Shown here in pieces: positions 1 to 5,800 of a stretch of DNA of 37,338 bases. The notes beneath the pieces were generated by a model. It did not search any database and was not told where the DNA came from. It saw only the letters and a list, made by a program, of their open reading frames with translations. The translations under genes and the position numbers were made by a program. The stretch spans positions 1 through 37,338 of the forward strand of contig DVLQ01000157.1 in assembly GCA_018715395.1 (NCBI GenBank), in the 5' to 3' direction. The DNA is from Candidatus Coprocola pullicola. Lineage in GTDB: Bacteria; Bacillota; Clostridia; Lachnospirales; Anaerotignaceae. Every line of letters begins with the position of its first letter. Position 1 is the first letter of the stretch.

Positions 1-28
1 TTAACTCTCCAACTGTTTTCCCCGGCAT
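1..28 (-). CDS. 5' end of an element gene running off the left edge
   Basis: Reading leftwards from an ATG at 28, the visible codons give MPGKTVGEL with no stop before the window edge. A strong AAGGAGG lies about 6 bases upstream, overlapping the stop codon of the next gene, so the two are probably translationally linked. A second ATG at 33 would give only ten codons and sits too close to the ribosome site. Nine residues are too few to assign a function. Confidence 0.5.
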
Positions 29-39
29 CTCATACCTCC

Positions 40-687
40 TTAAAGAACATCCCTGTCAGGACTGCTTTTTTGCGGAATGGCTTCTGATTTCAGAGGGGCA
101 TCCGCAGCTTTCACCTTGTCATCCGGCAAGGGAAGTGCCATAATACTGCGCCCCATACGGACAAACATTTCCGGCTGATGGAACTCTTTTTCAAATTTCT
201 CCATTAGTTGAGGAGAGAGGGAAGCAAAGTTCTCCTCACCCAAACCGACAACCAGAAAATCACCGGCGACAATGTCATAAATCTGCCCATCATTATCCCG
301 TAAAGCCCGGTTCAGTTCGCTGCCATTCAGCTTTCCTTCGTCATTAACGATCAATGCCACCGGTTCATTGTAGGGATAGACCGCTTCTATATCGCCGCCA
401 ACAGCTTTCTGCAAATCTTCCAGCTCGCCGCCTATCTGAACCGCCTGGGGATACATTCCCGGCTTGACGAGCAAAACATCCAGCTGTTCTTTCTGTTCCT
501 GCACAATTTCACGTTCAGCTTCTGCCGAAAAATCCACACCGGTAAAATTTTCAGAATCGAGGATATGTTCGGAATTGTAATATTCCTCCTCAACTTTTGC
601 TTGTGCAGCTTCCATTGATTCTGCTTTTACAGTTACCGTCTTTTCGAGGGTTTCGGTGATTTTGATGTCATATTCTTTCAAATACAT
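40..687 (-). CDS. DpnD/PcfM-like N-terminal domain plus DUF3846 protein
   Basis: This is a 215-residue acidic cytoplasmic protein. Residues 1 to about 60 start MYLKEYDIKITETLEKTVTV and resemble the DpnD/PcfM family of small element-encoded proteins. From about residue 68 (LDVLLVKPGMYPQ) to about 185 it matches my memory of DUF3846, including the VYPYNEPVALIVNDEGK and GDFLVVGLGEE stretches. Such proteins are common in accessory blocks of Firmicutes conjugative elements, and their function is unknown. The start at 687 has a CGGAGG ribosome site. The stop at 40 overlaps the ribosome site of the next gene, and the 47-bp gap upstream suggests one transcript with the gene at 735-1247. The family call is from recognition, not a search. 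Confidence 0.75.
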   Translation of the reverse strand: MYLKEYDIKITETLEKTVTVKAESMEAAQAKVEEEYYNSEHILDSENFTGVDFSAEAEREIVQEQKEQLDVLLVKPGMYPQAVQIGGELEDLQKAVGGDIEAVYPYNEPVALIVNDEGKLNGSELNRALRDNDGQIYDIVAGDFLVVGLGEENFASLSPQLMEKFEKEFHQPEMFVRMGRSIMALPLPDDKVKAADAPLKSEAIPQKSSPDRDVL

Positions 688-734
688 CTACCTCCGTTTC
701 TTTCGGATATAACAAAAGCGACTATCCACAAGCC

Positions 735-1247
735 TTACAGCTCATAAATAGTCGCTTCGTTTTCCCACTGGGGAATACACATTTCTTCCAGTTCCTCGGT
801 CAGACTTTCCGGTGTAAAGAACAGGTCGTCTCTTTCCTTCAGCAGTTTCACAATCGAGCGATACTCCGTAGCATAGTAGAAGTCACCGGACTTGATGACC
901 ATGCTGACGTTGTGTACCAGAGCAAAACTCATATCTTCCAGCAGCCACAGCTCCCGATTATAGGAAGTATCGGTCATGTCGTAAATGCCGATTTCCATAT
1001 CCGAATAAATCAGACAAGCTCTCTGCATGAACAGTTCCTTGCCACGGTACTCGAATCCACGGTCGATATTGGTTTTTACGACATACTCATACGGTGTTTC
1101 TGCTTTATCTCGCAGAGCCATACAAACTTCCGGCAGACACAAGGCAGCACAGCCGACTTCTTCTTCATCATACGCTTCATAGTCCTCCGGCTGAAACAGA
1201 TCAAACAGCCATTTCAAAGCATCGCTCATTTCTTTTTCTGTAAACAT
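735..1247 (-). CDS. Hypothetical element protein, 170 aa
   Basis: I do not recognise this protein. It is 170 residues, strongly acidic, with no signal peptide or membrane segment. The N-terminal third is rich in Glu/Asp (PEDYEAYDEEEVG); the rest looks like a compact alpha/beta fold with many aromatic residues (FYYATEYRSIVKLLKERDD). Its AAGGAGG ribosome site is well placed and the gene starts 13 bp after the parB stop, so it should be cotranscribed with parA-parB. Position between the partition genes and the DUF3846 gene suggests an accessory element function. It has no Walker, helix-turn-helix or nuclease motif that I can see. Confidence 0.7.
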   Translation of the reverse strand: MFTEKEMSDALKWLFDLFQPEDYEAYDEEEVGCAALCLPEVCMALRDKAETPYEYVVKTNIDRGFEYRGKELFMQRACLIYSDMEIGIYDMTDTSYNRELWLLEDMSFALVHNVSMVIKSGDFYYATEYRSIVKLLKERDDLFFTPESLTEELEEMCIPQWENEATIYEL

Positions 1248-1260
1248 TTATGCGTCCTCC

Positions 1261-2184
1261 TTATCTCTCCATAGATTTCTCACGTTTTCGCTGCCATTGT
1301 TCGAGCAGTTTTATAATGGTGTCCTCCATTTGCTTTGGGGTATAAGATTTGGGGAAATACTTACGAAGTACATCATGTTTAATTGTTACCCTATCCAATT
1401 CACCCTTTTTTTCCTCAGACATGATTGCACACATGGCATCCAAACTGCATTTTCCTTCCTGGCTAAATTTTTTCAGACGTTGCGCCTGGGACAGAGAAGG
1501 GGTGGATTGTGCATAGTCCATTGCTTCCAGAAAGTCTTGCTGTTCCTCTGGTTTCAGATAAGAAATTTCGACCGCAGGGTTAAAGGCGATCTTCTTTTCA
1601 TCTACCATATCCAACAGCTCAGGAATGAGATTTGTGAGTCGAATATAGCGTTTTACATTGTCACTACTCATTCCGCTTTCTTCACCTATGATGGCGGTCG
1701 TTAACTTCGGTGCAACTTGCACCGAAGTTAAATCAGTGCGCATACCCTGGCGCTTCATTGCATCCAATTTCATTTTGAAAGCAAAAGCTCTCTCACTGGG
1801 GAGGAGTGTTTCCCTTTGCAGATTGGAATCTACCATCAAAATTGTAGCTGCATCATCATCCATATCCCGTACAATCACCGGCATGGTGTCTTTGCCAGCA
1901 AGCTCAGAAGCATGGTGGCGGCGATGTCCAGCGATTATCTCATATCCACCTTCCGGACGGGGACGGGCGATTGCAGGAGTCACAACACCAAACTGTGCGA
2001 TACTTTCGACGGTTTTCTGCATGGCTTCATCATCCAGCACTTTGAAGGGGTGTCCCTTAAAAGGGTGGAGTTCAGAAAGTGGAATTTCCTGCACTCGTTC
2101 CTGTTGAGCTTCCTCTCGTGACTGGTCGGTCTGGAAAATATCATCGTAGCTGCTCAAGCTGATGTTTCCGCCTTTTTTCGGCAT
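1261..2184 (-). CDS. parB: ParB/Spo0J-family partition protein
   Basis: This 307-residue protein is a ParB-family CTPase and DNA-binding protein, expected to load at a parS-like centromere and work with the ParA encoded just upstream. The N-terminal ParB domain runs from about residue 33 (IPLSELHPFKGHPF) and contains the IIAGHRRHHA box, the arginine-rich CTP/DNA-contact motif. A helix-turn-helix follows around residues 155-180 (EESGMSSDNVKRYIRLT). The C-terminal part (VTIKHDVLRKYF...) is probably the dimerisation or accessory domain. The start overlaps the end of parA by 44 bp and has AAGGAGG inside parA, so the genes are translationally coupled. A 31-bp perfect palindrome lies within this coding sequence. 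The paralogue could be plasmid or ICE type; a host Spo0J is unlikely given the neighbours. Confidence 0.9.
   Translation of the reverse strand: MPKKGGNISLSSYDDIFQTDQSREEAQQERVQEIPLSELHPFKGHPFKVLDDEAMQKTVESIAQFGVVTPAIARPRPEGGYEIIAGHRRHHASELAGKDTMPVIVRDMDDDAATILMVDSNLQRETLLPSERAFAFKMKLDAMKRQGMRTDLTSVQVAPKLTTAIIGEESGMSSDNVKRYIRLTNLIPELLDMVDEKKIAFNPAVEISYLKPEEQQDFLEAMDYAQSTPSLSQAQRLKKFSQEGKCSLDAMCAIMSEEKKGELDRVTIKHDVLRKYFPKSYTPKQMEDTIIKLLEQWQRKREKSMER
1701..1731. repeat. 31-bp perfect palindrome inside parB
   Basis: The arms are TTAACTTCGGTGCAA and its exact reverse complement, separated by one base (15+1+15). In the protein it encodes the stretch around LTSVQVAPKL, just before the ParB helix-turn-helix. 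It has no run of T on either side, so it does not look like an intrinsic terminator. It may be a parS-like ParB-binding site, which in other systems often lies within or beside par genes, but it does not match the Bacillus parS sequence. Confidence 0.85.
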
Positions 2185-2965
2185 TGCTCAACACCTCCTT
2201 CGTCAATACTCGATAGGCATGGGCTACTTTGCCTTTCGGATCATGCTTGAAAATACTGGTTCCTTCTGCACTGATTTCTTCAGCACGAACCGAACGGGGA
2301 ATATCTGTCTTATAAACTTTGAGTTTGCCACCATAATTTTCCCGAATCAGATTACTGATGTCTTTGGAATAATTCGTGCGGCTATCTACCATTGTCAGCA
2401 GAATGCCCTCAATTCGCAGCTTCGGATTAATTTGGCGGCGCACCTTATTGACAGTCTGTAAAAGCTGCTCCAAGCCTTTCGCAGGGAGATATGCCGCCTG
2501 AACTGGAATCAGTACATTGTCTGCCGCAGCCAGTGCATTAACTGTAAGCATCCCCAAAGAGGGCATACAGTCCAGAAGAATGAAATCATAGTTCTGTTTT
2601 ACGGTATCCAAGTATTGCTTGAGAATAGTTTCTCGACTCATAGCATTAACCAACGATACCTCCAAACCGGATAACTCAATGTTGGCAGGCATCAAGTCAA
2701 CACCTTCCGGATGATGCAGAATGCCTTCGCCAGGATCAATAGGCTGCTCTGAAAGGATTTTTCCCATCATATCCGATAATGTTGGAGAAAGCTGATCCGG
2801 AACAGGATGACCGAGGCAAATAGTGAGCGATGCTTGTGGATCGGTATCTACCAAAAGCACTTTTTTACCTTCCATTGCCAAACCAACTCCCAGATTCTCG
2901 CAGGTAGTTGTTTTTCCTGTTCCGCCTTTCTGGTTAACTACTGCCATGACGGTTGCTTTTGCCAA
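2141..2965 (-). CDS. parA: ParA/Soj-family partition ATPase
   Basis: This 274-residue protein is a Walker-type partition ATPase that binds DNA cooperatively when ATP-bound and is released by ParB, moving or positioning the element. The deviant Walker A is KGGTGKTT at residues 13-20 with the signature lysine at 13. The A' motif is VLLVDTDPQ near residue 38 and the Walker B region is FILLDCMPSLG near 128. There is no N-terminal helix-turn-helix extension, so it is the short Soj-like type. It lies 54 bp downstream of repA and overlaps parB by 44 bp, the usual order of plasmid and ICE maintenance modules. Confidence 0.93.
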   Translation of the reverse strand: MAKATVMAVVNQKGGTGKTTTCENLGVGLAMEGKKVLLVDTDPQASLTICLGHPVPDQLSPTLSDMMGKILSEQPIDPGEGILHHPEGVDLMPANIELSGLEVSLVNAMSRETILKQYLDTVKQNYDFILLDCMPSLGMLTVNALAAADNVLIPVQAAYLPAKGLEQLLQTVNKVRRQINPKLRIEGILLTMVDSRTNYSKDISNLIRENYGGKLKVYKTDIPRSVRAEEISAEGTSIFKHDPKGKVAHAYRVLTKEVLSNAEKRRKHQLEQLR

Positions 2966-3019
2966 AAATCATCACCTTACCTTTCCTAATTGTTTCTCTC
3001 ATTTCTATATCACCACCTT

Positions 3020-3907
3020 TCAAATCAACCCAGAAGCCATATCATGCCGTACATCGGCGTCAATTTTTATGTCTATCGTAACTGGCGCATTATACAAAGC
3101 AGCAAGAGCATATTGTTTAGGGTTGCGGATTTTGGTTGTGTTGTCCTTAAAGCAGTCTAGTACATAGCGAATGTGCTCGGAATTTAACTTCATCAAACGA
3201 CTTCGTACAACCTCAGCTGGCTTATCATCACTGGCTACCCGAATTAACTTTCGTTTGCTACATACGGTTTCAACCAATATTTCCAAAATGCTTTCCAGGA
3301 CTTCTTTATCATAGGGAAATTCCCTGAAAAGATAGTCCATTTCAAGTTCTTCATAAAAATACTGATAGTAGCTCTGAAATTCCTCATCCTTTTCCACATC
3401 CCTTCCAGAAAAATCGGAAGATAGGATAGGATCAGTATAACTATACTCAGTATCTTTAATATCAGTATTATTACCTTGTGCTTTTGACAACTCTTGAATT
3501 GTTTTATCGACAGTTCCAGAATTGTCCTTTTGACAATTCAAGAATTGTCTTTCCACAGAGTTATCCACAAAGTTTTTTACATAGATATAATTGGGCTTCC
3601 CCAGTCCAATACGTTTGCGTTCGATCAAGCCACATTTGTTTTCCAGCTCATGCAAGAGCTTTACTGCTTTTTTCTCTGCACATCCAAGTGCGCCTTTAAT
3701 TTCTTCAATCGTGAATATGATGTAGACCCGACCAAGTTCATCCACCCATCCGTTTTTTGCCGATAAATTCATACGGTCAAGCATAATACCATAGAGCAGT
3801 TTTGCATCAGAAGATATATTCGAGAATTTTTCGTCTGTAAACAGAACTTTGGGAACCCGATAGAATGAAAATAGCTCTGCCTGCTGTCCGTAGAAATAAT
3901 CATACAT
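3020..3907 (-). CDS. repA: RepA_N-type replication initiator with DUF6017-like C-terminus
   Basis: This 295-residue protein is an initiator for autonomous replication of the excised element. Residues 1-110 are the RepA_N DNA-binding domain (FYRVPKVLF, SSDAKLLYGIMLDRM, GLIERKRIGLGKPN). The middle (about 110-165) is low in conservation and rich in Asn/Ser/Thr. The C-terminal 110 residues (EFPYDKEVLESILEILVETV, NPKQYALAALYNAP) resemble the DUF6017 domain seen in Firmicutes ICE RepA proteins. RepA_N plasmids are known to keep their origin in the central part of the rep gene, and the iterons described below fall exactly there. The start ATG shares bases with the stop of a possible 43-codon upstream frame. 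A TCCTCCTC sequence just upstream (GAGGAGGA on the coding strand) provides the ribosome site. Confidence 0.9.
   Translation of the reverse strand: MYDYFYGQQAELFSFYRVPKVLFTDEKFSNISSDAKLLYGIMLDRMNLSAKNGWVDELGRVYIIFTIEEIKGALGCAEKKAVKLLHELENKCGLIERKRIGLGKPNYIYVKNFVDNSVERQFLNCQKDNSGTVDKTIQELSKAQGNNTDIKDTEYSYTDPILSSDFSGRDVEKDEEFQSYYQYFYEELEMDYLFREFPYDKEVLESILEILVETVCSKRKLIRVASDDKPAEVVRSRLMKLNSEHIRYVLDCFKDNTTKIRNPKQYALAALYNAPVTIDIKIDADVRHDMASGLI
3486..3569. other. Putative replication origin (iterons and DnaA box) inside repA
   Basis: Three 18-bp palindromic repeats start at 3486, 3509 and 3532, exactly 23 bp apart. On the plus strand they read GACAACTCTTGAATTGTT, GACAGTTCCAGAATTGTC and GACAATTCAAGAATTGTC, so the consensus is GACAATTC-NN-GAATTGTC. 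Eleven bases further on, 3561-3569 is TTATCCACA, a perfect DnaA box, preceded by a weaker TTTCCACAG. The repeats encode about residues 120-141 of RepA. Location in the middle of a repA_N gene is the known position of oriV in that plasmid family. That this is the functional origin is inference. Confidence 0.75.
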
Positions 3908-4031
3908 TGCTCCTCCTCACCGCCTTTTTCCTGAAGAATCTTTCTGTGCTTAGAGGAGCCATTTTAAGAGTGCCATCCCTGATACGATAAGGACAGCGAA
4001 CAAGGATCATCGCCAGTAATCGCAACTTCAT
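3904..4031 (-). CDS. Possible 43-aa frame coupled to repA (doubtful)
   Basis: An open frame from ATG at 4031 would encode 43 residues beginning MKLRLLAMILVRCPYRIRDG, basic and without a known domain. Its stop overlaps the repA start (ATGA), and its start lies just past the stop of the 74-residue gene, so tight packing favours translation. A competing 24-codon frame starts at 4038 in another phase and has the better ribosome site (GGAAAGGGGTG). No homologue is recognised for either, and this may be only a spacer with a coupling role. Confidence 0.3.
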
Positions 4032-4037
4032 TTTCCA

Positions 4038-4262
4038 TCACCCCTTTCCGATGACCTCACGCAAGAGCTTTTTCGTACACCACCCAATGCAAGGCTGCGC
4101 TCGCCCATAAGGGCATCCATCGCAATCGCTTTTAAGTTTAGGCGGCGGTGAAATCCGATAGTAACAGTTTGCTTTGCCCAGGCTGCATCCTGTCCTTTTG
4201 TTTTTCCAGTAGTAGCAGTATCGACAGTCGCTTGGTTTATCAGCGGCATATTGTGTTTTCAT
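4038..4262 (-). CDS. Cysteine-rich small element protein, 74 aa
   Basis: A 74-residue basic protein has eight cysteines in paired spacing: C13-x2-C16, C26, C33, then C47-x2-C50, C58-x3-C62. This looks like two zinc-binding or Fe-S units; no helix-turn-helix is evident. It lies first in the repA-parA-parB transcript, behind a leader with an attenuator-like hairpin. The start at 4262 is preceded by GGAAAGGAGG about ten bases away. A frame in another phase from 4249 lacks a ribosome site. Similar small Cys-rich frames sit in front of repA in Firmicutes ICEs, but I know of no function. Confidence 0.65.
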   Translation of the reverse strand: MKTQYAADKPSDCRYCYYWKNKRTGCSLGKANCYYRISPPPKLKSDCDGCPYGRAQPCIGWCTKKLLREVIGKG

Positions 4263-4310
4263 GATTCAAATACCTCCTTTCCTCCAGTCGCTTCAGAAGC
4301 AGTCTGGAAA

Positions 4311-4362
4311 CAAAAAAAGAGTGTCTATTCACTCCCTAATAAGGGAGAAATAAACACTCTAT
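4311..4362 (-). promoter_or_regulatory. Hairpin with U-tract in the repA-operon leader (attenuator candidate)
   Basis: On the minus strand AGAGTGTTTATTTCTCCCT pairs with a nearly exact partner across a TATT-type loop, and the second arm is followed by seven T residues (CACTCTTTTTTTG). It lies about 55 bp upstream of the 74-residue gene. This is the shape of an intrinsic terminator placed before, not after, the operon, so control by readthrough is likely. Confidence 0.65.
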
Positions 4363-4414
4363 GTAAACGAAAAAATATTAGATTGTATTTGGCATAACGA
4401 CGTAGAACACGCAA
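4325..4414 (-). CDS. Possible leader peptide overlapping the attenuator hairpin
   Basis: From a TTG at 4414 the frame reads LRVLRRYAKYNLIFFRLHRV and continues to end in PLLGSE, 29 residues, with AAAAAGGTGG shortly upstream. Its last codons run through the left arm and loop of the hairpin, and its stop lies in the right arm. That is the layout of ribosome-mediated attenuators such as the one in front of tet(M). The start codon is weak and there is no experimental support. Confidence 0.4.
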   Translation of the reverse strand: MRVLRRYAKYNLIFFRLHRVFISPLLGSE

Positions 4415-4427
4415 CAGCCACCTTTTT

Positions 4428-4520
4428 AATTAGCAAGGTTTTTTGCACCATTTTGGCTCTGATTAGCAGGAATGCCTTTCTGATTAGCAAAAACAGGCTT
4501 TTTCTTGCTAATGATTAGCT
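4428..4520. repeat. Phased GATTAGCA repeats upstream of the repA operon
   Basis: Copies of (G/A)ATTAGCA occur at 4429, 4461, 4482 and 4513 (last base varied), with an inverted copy TTGCTAAT at 4505 that makes a small palindrome with the copy at 4513. Successive starts differ by 32, 21 and 31 bp, close to whole turns of the helix. Such phased repeats suggest a protein-binding array (repressor operator, recombination or partition site) near the element end. No known site is matched. Confidence 0.6.
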
Positions 4521-4625
4521 GGAAATTTTGTTTTTTCACCAGAGTTCGATGTCTGTTTGTGGTGCTACAAAAAATTTTTTTAAGTAATCACAGCTCTAAG
4601 ATTAGATGCGGTGCTCATCTGCGAC

Positions 4626-4671
4626 TGAAAACAAATAAAGCCGAAAACCCTTGAAAATAAAGGCTTTCGGC
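4626..4671 (-). terminator. Terminator after tRNA-Arg(CCU)
   Basis: GCCGAAA at 4640-4646 pairs with TTTCGGC at 4665-4671, with further pairing inside, and on the minus strand the stem is followed by TTTATTTGTTTT. It lies ten bases past the CCA end of the tRNA, so it terminates the tRNA transcript, or marks the end of the element. Confidence 0.65.
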
Positions 4672-4680
4672 GTTATGAGC

Positions 4681-4757
4681 TGGCGTCCATAAGAGGATTT
4701 GAACCTCCGACCCCTCGCTTAGGAGGCGAGTGCTCTATCCAGCTGAGCTATATGGAC
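4681..4757 (-). tRNA. tRNA-Arg (anticodon CCU)
   Basis: A full cloverleaf reads from 4757 down: acceptor GTCCATA pairing with TATGGAC, D arm GCTC/GAGC, anticodon stem CTCGC/GCGAG around loop CTCCTAA (anticodon CCT), T arm GGAGG-TTCAAAT-CCTCT, discriminator G at 4684, and encoded CCA at 4683-4681. It decodes AGG. Its 3' end faces the mobile element to the left, which makes the 3' half a likely attachment site. Confidence 0.95.
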
Positions 4758-4774
4758 GTGTCTAATATATGATT

Positions 4775-4881
4775 ATAGCCCGACCAGAGTCGAACTGCAA
4801 TCCCGTACTGAGTTTTTCTGAGTTGTATGTTGTAACGCCACCTTAGGAGGCGTGTGCTCTATCCAACTGAGCTACTGAGAC
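4775..4881 (-). pseudogene. tRNA-Arg-like 5' half with an altered 3' half
   Basis: From 4881 the sequence GTCTCAG-TA-GCTC-AGTTGGATA-GAGC is a good acceptor strand and D arm. The anticodon region CACGCCTCCTAAGG keeps the CCT loop of the intact tRNA next door. The 3' side of the stem, the T arm and the 3' acceptor strand do not pair; a weak T-loop-like GTTCGACTC appears further on near 4785. It is a broken or chimeric tRNA-Arg copy. Confidence 0.6.
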
Positions 4882-4928
4882 GTATATCTCATTTATTTCA
4901 TTTTCTCACTCAAAAACAGTGAAACGAA

Positions 4929-4974
4929 CTGACAATTAGCAACCGTGCGCTCTAACCAGCTAAGCCATAGCGGA
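4929..4974 (-). pseudogene. tRNA-like 5' fragment (apparent GCU anticodon)
   Basis: From 4974 a seven-base acceptor strand, TG, D arm GCTT/GAGC with AGCTGGTTA loop, and an anticodon-like ACGG-TTGCTAA-TTGT arm can be drawn. The T arm and 3' acceptor strand are missing. The loop would give anticodon GCU, yet the body does not resemble a class-II tRNA-Ser, so it is a remnant. Confidence 0.45.
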
Positions 4975-5039
4975 ATCTGAAAAATCTATTAGATTTTACT
5001 TATAATCTGAACTCTTGTCAACTGTCTTTTCTCAAAAGA

Positions 5040-5093
5040 CAGTTGTTCCCACACCCCCTTAGGAGGTGCACTTTCTACCCTACTAAGGTACAC
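5040..5093 (-). pseudogene. Degenerate tRNA-like remnant
   Basis: From 5093 the sequence TGTACCTTAGTAGGGTAGAAAGTGCACCTCCTAAGG keeps the spacing of a D arm and the CCTCCTAAG anticodon region shared with the intact tRNA-Arg, but stems are largely lost. Recognition rests on the shared motif and on its place in a row of similar remnants. Confidence 0.4.
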
Positions 5094-5195
5094 AAACATG
5101 TATAAAATTTTTAGCGTTAAACGATTGTTCCAACAAATTCTTAGGAAGGATTTGTTATATGCATTTTACCACAAGGGCATTTATCATAAATATTC

Positions 5196-5262
5196 GGTTG
5201 TGATCAAAGTTTAGACTCGAACCATCGGAGAATACTCTGGCTGAGCTATAAAGAGCCGTTTC
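5196..5262 (-). pseudogene. tRNA-like remnant lacking the anticodon arm
   Basis: On the minus strand GGCTCTTTATAGCTCAGCC and a following GAGTA give an acceptor strand and D arm. Only a short stretch separates these from a T-loop-like GGTTCGAGTC, so the anticodon arm is deleted. It is the most distal of four remnants behind tRNA-Arg(CCU). Confidence 0.45.
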
Positions 5263-5800
5263 ATTTTTGACTTAAACGTTAAATTTTCAACCTTTCAATC
5301 AGACAACAGTATATAACAATCATCTTTTATTGGATGAGTAGGAATAAATTATATTTTTTTGACTGTATACTCAAATTCTAATCAAAAACGATATATTATT
5401 CTAATCTTATCAAATCCAATTCCAACCTAGGACTGTTTCGTTTTTCCTCAGAAATCTTATGCTACCTGAGGGTTGAAAAGACATATATTATAACATTCAT
5501 AATGATAACTTTACAAAAGTAAAAATGCAATGCCATATTTATTTTGTAAAATAGAATATATTATAAACCATAAATTCTTTCTGTAGCAACTAAATATTGC
5601 TTATAATATTTTCCCATATTTCTTTTAACAAATCATAAAAATAAATATTTTCTATAATCATCTCTATTTTATTTAACTCTTAAAATTCCGTCAAGAGGTT
5701 TTATAAAAATATTTGTATTTTCCTTGACAAAACGCCTATATTGCTTTAGTATACTAATGTGATAATGTAGTAATATTATTTGATTGGGAGGTTATGTAAC
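5263..5800. other. AT-rich intergenic region before the amino-acid transporter
   Basis: More than 500 bp with no credible gene, very AT-rich and with stops in all frames. Apart from the promoter near 5724-5755 I see no defined site. Confidence 0.7.
5724..5755 (+). promoter_or_regulatory. Sigma-A-type promoter for the amino-acid ABC operon
   Basis: TTGACA at 5724-5729 is followed after 17 bp by TAGTAT (5747-5752), or after 20 bp by TATACT (5750-5755). It lies about 45 bp upstream of the ATG at 5801, whose GGGAGG ribosome site is at 5786-5791. Confidence 0.7.

Larger units (their letters stand above)
1..4683. mobile_element. One end of an integrated conjugative/plasmid-like element
   Basis: Every gene here is on the minus strand. 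They form a plasmid-style maintenance module: RepA_N initiator, ParA, ParB, a DpnD/PcfM-DUF3846 protein, and small accessory proteins. Base composition is clearly richer in G+C than the AT-rich DNA after 5,270. The module ends against the 3' end of tRNA-Arg(CCU), whose 3' terminus faces it; tRNA 3' ends are classic sites for tyrosine-recombinase integration. The integrase, relaxase and other attachment site would lie left of the window and are not seen, so calling it an ICE rather than a phage-plasmid or integrated plasmid is inference. The exact right boundary, somewhere around 4,672-4,700, cannot be fixed without the other end. Confidence 0.7.

Noticed and set aside
1658..2107. Long frames antisense to parB
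   Set aside because: They are shadows of the parB codons; serine/isoleucine-rich with no start signals.
4429..4520. CRISPR array
   Set aside because: The repeats are only eight bases, spacers are too short and the copies vary; no cas genes are present in the window.
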